From Sulfuricella sp. (lineage in GTDB: Bacteria > Pseudomonadota > Gammaproteobacteria > Burkholderiales > Sulfuricellaceae): a DNA stretch of 10,285 bases. The DNA lies in NCBI GenBank assembly GCA_030696235.1, contig JAUYSN010000088.1:1-10285 (forward strand), read 5' to 3'. This document shows, piece after piece, positions 6,107 to 10,285 of this stretch. Positions within the stretch are counted from its first letter, which is position 1; each line of letters starts with the position of its first letter. Both the position numbers and the translations under genes were made by a program. A model generated the notes under the pieces. It did not search any database. It was given only the letters and a program-made list of their open reading frames with translations, and was not told the origin of the DNA.

Positions 6107-6134
6107 TTTATTATCCAACGGGGTAGATAATAAA
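6107..6134. promoter_or_regulatory. Perfect 9-bp dyad downstream of fic
   Basis: TTTATTATC (6107-6115) and GATAATAAA (6126-6134) are exact inverted copies around a 10-base centre. It lies 49 bases after the fic stop codon. It could be a 3' stem-loop for the fic transcript or an operator. There is no T-tract in the fic direction. Apart from this dyad, bases 5966-6182 show no convincing gene, promoter or RNA. Confidence 0.4.
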
Positions 6135-6182
6135 GGCAAAGATCGCTGTTCGAAATCGGCCCGCTCCGGTTGATCCAGTCGC

Positions 6183-6776
6183 TCACTTGCTCCCACCTTG
6201 CAGCAACCGGTTTAGCCAAAGATCGGTCAACGGAACAAGATTGCCCACGTCGGCGGCGCGCAGTGCGCCGAAATAGTCCGCCTTGCCGGATTCGTCGGAG
6301 GCAGGATCAATCGGCGGAAGTGCGAGTTTGTAAGCCAGCGCGATAAGTAAAATTCTCCCCGCCCTGCCGTTGAAATCCTTGAACGGATGTATCCATTGGA
6401 AACGCCAGTCAGCCCATGCCAGTAGTTCGGCAATGGATTCCGCACCGCGCAGATGGCACAGGCGTTCTTCCAAATCCAGACAGAAGTTTTTGATGTGGAC
6501 GGCGACCTCATGGCCGGGCGGGGGCAAATGGGTACCCACCTGAACATCGGTGGTGCGAAAGCACCCAGCCCATTCCGGGAATAGCTCACCGGCGAGACAG
6601 CGGTGGGTGTCGCAAATCCATTCCGGGGTAATGCGGATGTCTTCGGGCGGGTTTTCCAGCAGCGCGTCGAGGCAGTGCGCGATGTTCACCGCGAGATGCT
6701 CGGCGACTTCGCTATAAGCAAGCAGACCGGCGGTTGTAGCCAGTTCGCGGGTGGCGTCTAGCGGACGGGTTGACAC
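6183..6776 (-). CDS. fic: Fic-domain protein, probable AMP-transferase toxin
   Basis: This 197-residue, single-domain Fic protein is close in size to E. coli Fic. The family transfers AMP from ATP to target hydroxyls. Visible are WAGCFRTTDVQVG (69-81), typical of the flap region, and the active-site motif HPFKDFNGRAGR (130-141) with catalytic His130, Asp134, Asn136 and Arg141. The usual Gly of HPFxxGNGR is Phe135 here. A C-terminal YFGALRAADVGNLVPL segment also fits. The start is a GTG at 6776, inside the upstream gene, which overlaps by 19 bases and suggests translational coupling. The upstream small gene carries the inhibitory motif expected of a class I antitoxin. A frameshifted class II Fic, split into two frames, is the main alternative. 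Confidence 0.88.
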   Translation of the reverse strand: MSTRPLDATRELATTAGLLAYSEVAEHLAVNIAHCLDALLENPPEDIRITPEWICDTHRCLAGELFPEWAGCFRTTDVQVGTHLPPPGHEVAVHIKNFCLDLEERLCHLRGAESIAELLAWADWRFQWIHPFKDFNGRAGRILLIALAYKLALPPIDPASDESGKADYFGALRAADVGNLVPLTDLWLNRLLQGGSK

Positions 6777-6949
6777 AGCAGCTTCGCCAGCCGTTCGGGA
6801 TTGACCGGCTCGTTTTCCAGTGCCATCGAACTCAAAGTGAACTTCAGTACTTGTTGGCGATACGCCGCCCGCACGCTTTCCGTGTCAGCGTGGTTTGCCC
6901 GCCACTGTTTCAGGTGCTGATCGAGTTGTTGAAGCTGTTTGGGGTTCAT
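6758..6949 (-). CDS. Small VbhA-like antitoxin of the Fic protein
   Basis: The 63-residue protein from the ATG at 6949 has AGGA eight bases upstream; an ATG at 6973 is possible but lacks such a site. It is mostly helical and charged. Residues 41-46 (SMALEN) fit the inhibitory motif (S/T)xxxE(G/N), followed by EPVNPERLAKLL, very like the segment after the motif in VbhA. In class I Fic pairs the Glu of this helix blocks ATP binding in the toxin. The gene lies upstream of fic and overlaps it by 19 bases. It may instead be the N-terminal part of one ancestral Fic protein. Confidence 0.7.
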   Translation of the reverse strand: MNPKQLQQLDQHLKQWRANHADTESVRAAYRQQVLKFTLSSMALENEPVNPERLAKLLCQPVR

Positions 6950-7103
6950 CGTGGTTGTCCTATGTAGCTCCATCTTTGCATGATTCGGTGCAGGCATGGC
7001 TGGAAAAACGGAAGGTGGCATAATTTCTGTGACGCATCTGGCGCAATATGATTGCACTCTACGCAAGTTCCTTTCGTCCTGACATCCTTAACCATTTTAA
7101 TTT

Positions 7104-7168
7104 TAGCCTGTATATTTCATAAAAACGGAGCGATCTCGCTGACGGATTTTGTAGGAGCGGGCTTGCCC
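7104..7168 (+). repeat. Half copy of the palindromic element fused to a REP-like sequence
   Basis: Bases 7104-7150 align with the left arm of the element at 5801-5965: ATATTTCATAAA, then a GATCNCGC block, then GGATTTTG. They pass directly into GTAGGAGCGGGCTTGCCC (7151-7168), a sequence of the widespread REP-like type, which lacks its usual complementary end here. It lies between the antitoxin gene promoter region and the 3' end of rsmE. It looks like a truncated or chimeric repeat. Confidence 0.55.
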
Positions 7169-7229
7169 TATATAGGTTGTCAATGACATGTTTTTTCATT
7201 CTACAACGTGTGTCGAAAAATACCGGTTC

Positions 7230-7958
7230 TCAGAAATCGCCCCATAGCATCTGCATCGCCGCCAAAGCCGCCAGCGCCGCCGTTTCGGTGCGCAGGACGC
7301 GCGCGCCCAGCCGTACCGGGGTGTAGCCGTAGCGCTGTGCCGCCTCGGCTTCCGCCGGGGAAAGGCCGCCTTCAGGGCCGATCAGCAGGGTGATATTGCC
7401 GGTGGGTTTGGGTAGGTCACGCAACCCGACTTCGGCAACAGGCGACAGCATCAGGCGCAACCCCCCATCCTGCTGCCCCAGCCAATCCAGCAGCGGGCGA
7501 ATCGGAGCGACCTCGGGCACGCGGTTGCGGCCGCTCTGCTCGCAGGCCGCGATGACAACCCCCTGCCAATGTGCCACGCGCTTTTCCGCCCGCTCGCCGG
7601 AAAGCCGCACCACGCTGCGCTCGCTCGCCAGCGGCTGAATATTGCCTATGCCCAGCTCCACCGCCTTTTGCAGGGTGAAATCCATTTTCTCCCCGGCTGA
7701 AATCGCCTGGGCAAGCAGGACTTGCAGCGGCGATTCGCGCTCGACGGCATGCCAGCCAACGATTTCCACCGTGACATTGCGCTTGCCGATGTCCGTGATG
7801 CGCGCATCGCCTTCTCCGCCTCGTCCGTTGAACACGCTGACCCGATCGCCGGCTTGCAGCCGCAACACCCGCGCGGCATGGTGCGCGGCCTGCTCGGGCA
7901 GTTCCGCTGTGCCGCTTTGGGCTAAAATTTCCGGGCAGTAAAAGCGGGGGGTGGTCAT
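7230..7958 (-). CDS. rsmE: 16S rRNA (uracil(1498)-N(3))-methyltransferase RsmE
   Basis: The 242-residue product methylates N3 of U1498 in 16S rRNA of the 30S subunit using S-adenosylmethionine. The N-terminal PUA-like part holds HHAARVLRLQAGD (26-38). The C-terminal SPOUT (trefoil knot) part holds ISAGEKMDFTLQKAVELGI (86-104), GPEGG (194-198) and LGARVLRTETA (218-228), all family signatures. The length is typical. The start at 7958 has only a weak GGA ribosome site. It is a single gene, divergent from the thioredoxin-fold gene at 8210, with a repeat element between them. Confidence 0.96.
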   Translation of the reverse strand: MTTPRFYCPEILAQSGTAELPEQAAHHAARVLRLQAGDRVSVFNGRGGEGDARITDIGKRNVTVEIVGWHAVERESPLQVLLAQAISAGEKMDFTLQKAVELGIGNIQPLASERSVVRLSGERAEKRVAHWQGVVIAACEQSGRNRVPEVAPIRPLLDWLGQQDGGLRLMLSPVAEVGLRDLPKPTGNITLLIGPEGGLSPAEAEAAQRYGYTPVRLGARVLRTETAALAALAAMQMLWGDF

Positions 7959-8022
7959 CTATTTTTTCCGCACTTCATATATAGAGCACTCATGATAAAC
8001 TAAATTAATCCTAGAAACGGCA

Positions 8023-8158
8023 GTTCACCGCCAAGGACGCAAAGGAACGCAAGGGAAAACAAATGGATAGAGGGTTTCTTCTTTCCACCTGCCGGGTGAG
8101 CTACCCGTAATCCGTAACAGGTTGCCTTACCTCGCGTCCTTTGCGTCCCTTGCGGTTC
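8023..8158. repeat. Inverted CGCAAAGGA-type repeat between rsmE and the thioredoxin-fold gene
   Basis: CACCGCCAAGGACGCAAAGG and following bases (8023-8055) face a near reverse complement at 8131-8158 across about 75 bases. The unit is related to the CGCCAAGA repeat at 4279-4406. It lies in a divergent promoter region, so it is not a terminator for either neighbour, though a T-run follows at 8165-8171. A small symmetrical ATTGGCACCAAT is at 8178-8189, ahead of the next gene. Confidence 0.7.
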
Positions 8159-8209
8159 AATAGCTTTTTTTAGGTTAATTGGCACCAATCAAGCAGGAGT
8201 ATCGAAACT

Positions 8210-8761
8210 ATGGTTAGTTTGCAGACACCGGTTTGCGATTTCGGCTGGAAAGCCCTGGATTTTTACCTGCCCGGGGTGGACGGCAAAAGCTACAACCTGG
8301 CCAGTGCGCGCGGACCCAAAGGTCTGCTGGTGATGTTCATCTGCAACCACTGCCCTTACGTCCAGGCGATTCGCGACCGCCTCGTGCGCGACTGCCGGGA
8401 GTTGCAGCAGATGGGCATCAACACCATCGCCATCATGTCGAACGATCCGGCCGACTACCCGGAAGACTCCTTCGACAACATGAAAAAGGTAGCGCAGGAA
8501 TTCGGCTTCCCGTTCCCCTACGTGTGGGACGAAAGCCAGGCAGTGGCGCAAGCCTATGGCGCAGTATGCACGCCGGACTTCTTCGGCTTCAACGCCGATC
8601 TGGAACTGCAGTACCGCGGCAGGCTCGATGCTTCGCGCAAGGAGGCCGCGCCCACGGATGCCCGGCGCGACCTGTTCGAAGCGATGAAGGAAGTGGCGTT
8701 GACCGGCAAGGGGCCGGCAGAGCAGATCCCGAGCATGGGCTGCTCAATTAAATGGAAATGA
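8210..8761 (+). CDS. Thioredoxin-fold protein (AhpC/TSA-like redoxin)
   Basis: The protein has 183 residues. An N-terminal redoxin segment (FYLPGVDGKSYNL) leads to a strand and the redox motif CNHCPYV with Cys45 and Cys48, then SNDPADYPEDS, a cis-Pro-type region AVCTPDFFGF and the family end PSMGCSIKW. No signal peptide is present, so it is likely cytoplasmic. The family is annotated as thioredoxin family or peroxiredoxin-like; its substrate is not known to me. It may reduce thiols or peroxide. An AGGAG ribosome site precedes the start at 8210. It is followed by an inverted repeat and then the phosphatase gene in the same direction. Confidence 0.9.
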   Translation: MVSLQTPVCDFGWKALDFYLPGVDGKSYNLASARGPKGLLVMFICNHCPYVQAIRDRLVRDCRELQQMGINTIAIMSNDPADYPEDSFDNMKKVAQEFGFPFPYVWDESQAVAQAYGAVCTPDFFGFNADLELQYRGRLDASRKEAAPTDARRDLFEAMKEVALTGKGPAEQIPSMGCSIKWK

Positions 8762-8767
8762 GTAAAC

Positions 8768-8821
8768 GGTGATGGGTTATGGGTGCCTTCCTCCATCGCC
8801 CATTCCTCATCACCCATAACC
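8768..8821. repeat. Inverted GGTGATGGGTTATGGG repeat after the thioredoxin-fold gene
   Basis: GGTGATGGGTTATGGGTG (8768-8785) faces CCCATTCCTCATCACCCATAA (8799-8819) in opposite orientation. It belongs to the GGTGATG family seen at both ends of ppk1. It starts 6 bases after the stop at 8761 and ends 9 bases before the next start codon, so it fills the spacer and could attenuate read-through. Confidence 0.65.
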
Positions 8822-8830
8822 GGAACAACC

Positions 8831-9613
8831 ATGCTCCAATCCGTCATCAATGCCGTAAAAAAGGTAGCGCAGCAGGAAATCATGCCGCGCTACCTGAAGG
8901 TTGCGCACCAGCGCAAGATCGATGGCAGCATTTTCACCGAGGCGGATATCGCCGCGCAAACCGCTCTGGTTTCGGCACTCAAGCATATCCACGATTACCC
9001 GGTGCTGGGCGAGGAAATGCTGCCGGAGCAGCAAGAAGCACTGTGGCGTGCCGGAGAAGATGGCCTATGGTGCATCGACCCTATCGACGGCACCTCCAAT
9101 TTCTTCAACGGCCTGCCTTATTTCGCGGTTTCCGTTGCCTTGATGCGTGGCGGGCAGAGCGTACTGGGCGTGGTCTACGACCCGGTGGCGGATGAAATGT
9201 TCTGGGCAGAGCGGGGCAAGGGTGCCTTCCTCAACGGAGAACCGATGCCGATCAAGGAACAGGTGCCGGATTTTCACCATGCCATGGCGGCGATCGACTT
9301 CAAGCGCCTCAAGCCGAATCTGGCGCGGCAGCTGGTGGCGTCGCCGCCATTTGCATCGCAGCGCAACTTTGGCGCCAGCACGCTCGACTGGTGCTACGTG
9401 GCGGCAGGACGTCTCAATCTTTACCTGCATGGCGGGCAAAAACTTTGGGACTACGCCGCCGGTTCGCTGATCCTGGCGGAGGCAGGCGGCTCCATGTGCA
9501 CCCTGACCGAGGACGACTTCGGAGCCGGCAATCTTTGGCAGCGTTCAGTCATCGCTGCGCTGAACCCTGATTTATTCAAAGCCTGGAAAGCCTGGATCCG
9601 GGCACGGCAATAG
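8831..9613 (+). CDS. Inositol monophosphatase family protein
   Basis: The protein has 260 residues from the ATG at 8831 (GGAA just upstream). The frame is open from 8783, but that extension is repeat sequence. It shows the metal-dependent IMPase motifs: Glu61 in VLGEE, Asp83 and Asp86 in WCIDPIDGTSNF (80-91), and Asp207 in LWDYAAGSLILAEAGG. These bind the Mg ions that hydrolyse a phosphomonoester. Members act on inositol phosphate, 3'-phosphoadenosine phosphate, histidinol phosphate or fructose 1,6-bisphosphate. I cannot choose the substrate. Nearness to transketolase makes a sugar phosphatase conceivable, but this is weak evidence. Confidence 0.92.
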   Translation: MLQSVINAVKKVAQQEIMPRYLKVAHQRKIDGSIFTEADIAAQTALVSALKHIHDYPVLGEEMLPEQQEALWRAGEDGLWCIDPIDGTSNFFNGLPYFAVSVALMRGGQSVLGVVYDPVADEMFWAERGKGAFLNGEPMPIKEQVPDFHHAMAAIDFKRLKPNLARQLVASPPFASQRNFGASTLDWCYVAAGRLNLYLHGGQKLWDYAAGSLILAEAGGSMCTLTEDDFGAGNLWQRSVIAALNPDLFKAWKAWIRARQ

Positions 9614-9660
9614 TCCGGCAAGCCGGCGCCGCCCTTTGATTTTACCGACATCGATCAAGT

Positions 9661-9681
9661 CTTATATCTTTTATCTATAAG
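9661..9681. promoter_or_regulatory. LysR-type dyad upstream of transketolase
   Basis: CTTATA (9661-9666) and TATAAG (9676-9681) form a perfect inverted repeat with a T-N11-A core, the pattern of LysR-family operators. It lies about 70-80 bases ahead of the predicted transketolase start site, near the usual position for such activators. CbbR is a candidate regulator if the host fixes CO2. No regulator gene is in the window. Confidence 0.3.
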
Positions 9682-9693
9682 AAAATCTTTTTG

Positions 9694-9742
9694 GGGCAAT
9701 AAAAATCTGCTATTGCCCTTAGTCCGACTCGTGAGTAATAAT
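9694..9742 (+). promoter_or_regulatory. Predicted transketolase promoter with a hairpin over the -35
   Basis: TTGCCC (9713-9718) and AATAAT (9737-9742), 18 bases apart, match the -35 and -10 at 4 and 5 of 6 positions. GGGCAATA (9694-9701) and TATTGCCC (9711-9718) form a perfect 8-bp dyad, so the -35 is one arm. The dyad could be an operator. It is not followed by a T-run in either direction, so a terminator for the phosphatase gene is less likely. Confidence 0.35.
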
Positions 9743-9783
9743 CATAGGTTTGAATAGCCCTTAGCAGAAAAAGGAAACAGAGA

Positions 9784-10285
9784 ATGGCAACTCGTAAAGA
9801 ACTCGCGAACGCGATCCGCGTCCTTTCCATGGACGCCGTGCAGAAGGCCAATTCCGGCCACCCGGGTGCCCCCATGGGCATGGCGGAAATCGCCGAAGTA
9901 GTGTGGAACCATAACCTGCGCCACAACCCGGCCAACCCCAAGTGGTTCGACCGCGACCGCTTCGTGTTGTCCAATGGCCACGGTTCGATGCTGATTTATT
10001 CGTTGCTGCATCTGACGGGTTACGATCTGCCGATCGGTGAACTCAAGAAGTTCCGCCAGCTCCATTCCAAGACTCCGGGCCACCCTGAGTACGGTTATAC
10101 GCCCGGTGTGGAAACCACCACTGGTCCGCTCGGCCAGGGCATCACTAACGCCGTCGGCATGGCCATGGCGGAAAAGCTGCTGGCAGCCGAATTCAACAAG
10201 CCCGGCCATGAAATCATCAACCACCACACCTATGTATTCATGGGTGACGGCTGCCTGATGGAAGGCATCTCCCACGAAGCCTGCG
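9784..10285 (+). CDS. tkt: Transketolase, 5' part
   Basis: The first 167 residues are present and the gene runs off the right edge. The enzyme uses thiamine diphosphate and Mg to move two-carbon units between sugar phosphates in the pentose phosphate and Calvin cycles. Family motifs seen are [12 protein letters not shown] (His26), LSNGHGSML (His66), [23 protein letters not shown] (part of 97-119, with His100) and the start of the cofactor motif, GDGCLMEG (154-161). The start at 9784 has AGGAAA ten bases upstream. In many autotrophic proteobacteria, genes for glyceraldehyde-phosphate dehydrogenase and phosphoglycerate kinase follow; those would be outside the window. Confidence 0.97.
   Translation, partial: MATRKELANAIRVLSMDAVQKANSGHPGAPMGMAEIAEVVWNHNLRHNPANPKWFDRDRFVLSNGHGSMLIYSLLHLTGYDLPIGELKKFRQLHSKTPGHPEYGYTPGVETTTGPLGQGITNAVGMAMAEKLLAAEFNKPGHEIINHHTYVFMGDGCLMEGISHEAC

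Noticed and set aside
6050..6131. Fur box from GATAAT words
   Set aside because: Fur needs adjacent hexamers in fixed register; here they are separated by about 10 and 50 bases.
5964..6173. 69-codon open frame after the palindromic element
   Set aside because: It begins at the repeat end without a ribosome site and its product has no recognisable pattern.
6140..6175. tRNA remnant suggested by GTTCGAAATC
   Set aside because: The bases around it do not form a T stem, and no acceptor stem or anticodon arm is found.

Overview
The window looks like chromosome from a betaproteobacterium. ppk1, yggX, argA, rsmE and a transketolase of proteobacterial type are all intact or start normally. The gaps between them are full of palindromic and short tandem repeats of a kind I associate with Nitrosomonadales (Gallionellaceae or Sulfuricellaceae relatives). 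This placement is inferred from gene content and style, not from a marker gene. No rRNA, tRNA, CRISPR array, transposase or phage gene was seen.

Left part (1-1750): a gene that leaves the window at base 1 and two stand-alone chemoreceptor zinc-binding (CZB) proteins, all read leftwards. The leftmost gene and the second CZB gene share a near-duplicate control region of about 75 bp. It has a PhoB-type box (two 7-bp half sites 4 bp apart), a -10 hexamer 10 bp further on, and a dyad covering the expected start site and the Shine-Dalgarno sequence. This suggests phosphate-starvation control of a small Zn-sensing or signalling module, next to the polyphosphate kinase gene. The second CZB gene also has a structured leader with a short overlapping leader ORF.

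Middle (1754-5776): ppk1 (polyphosphate synthesis), yggX (iron trafficking and oxidative-stress protection) and argA (N-acetylglutamate synthase, first step of arginine synthesis) all run leftwards. Large inverted repeats separate them, so a simple operon is uncertain.

Right-middle (5777-7958): a 165-bp imperfect palindrome resembling a MITE, then a Fic AMP-transferase-type toxin with an overlapping upstream antitoxin carrying a VbhA-like SxxxEN motif, then rsmE (16S rRNA U1498 methyltransferase). All three genes run leftwards.

Right (8210-10285): three rightward genes. These are a thioredoxin-fold protein with CNHC, an inositol-monophosphatase family phosphatase, and the 5' end of transketolase. 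The transketolase has its own putative promoter and an upstream LysR-type dyad.

The main points for follow-up are the paired Pho-type promoters with their shared dyad, the CZB pair beside ppk1, the split Fic/antitoxin locus with a non-standard Fic motif, and the related repeat families. One repeat core recurs both at the ends of the palindromic element and inside the Pho leaders.
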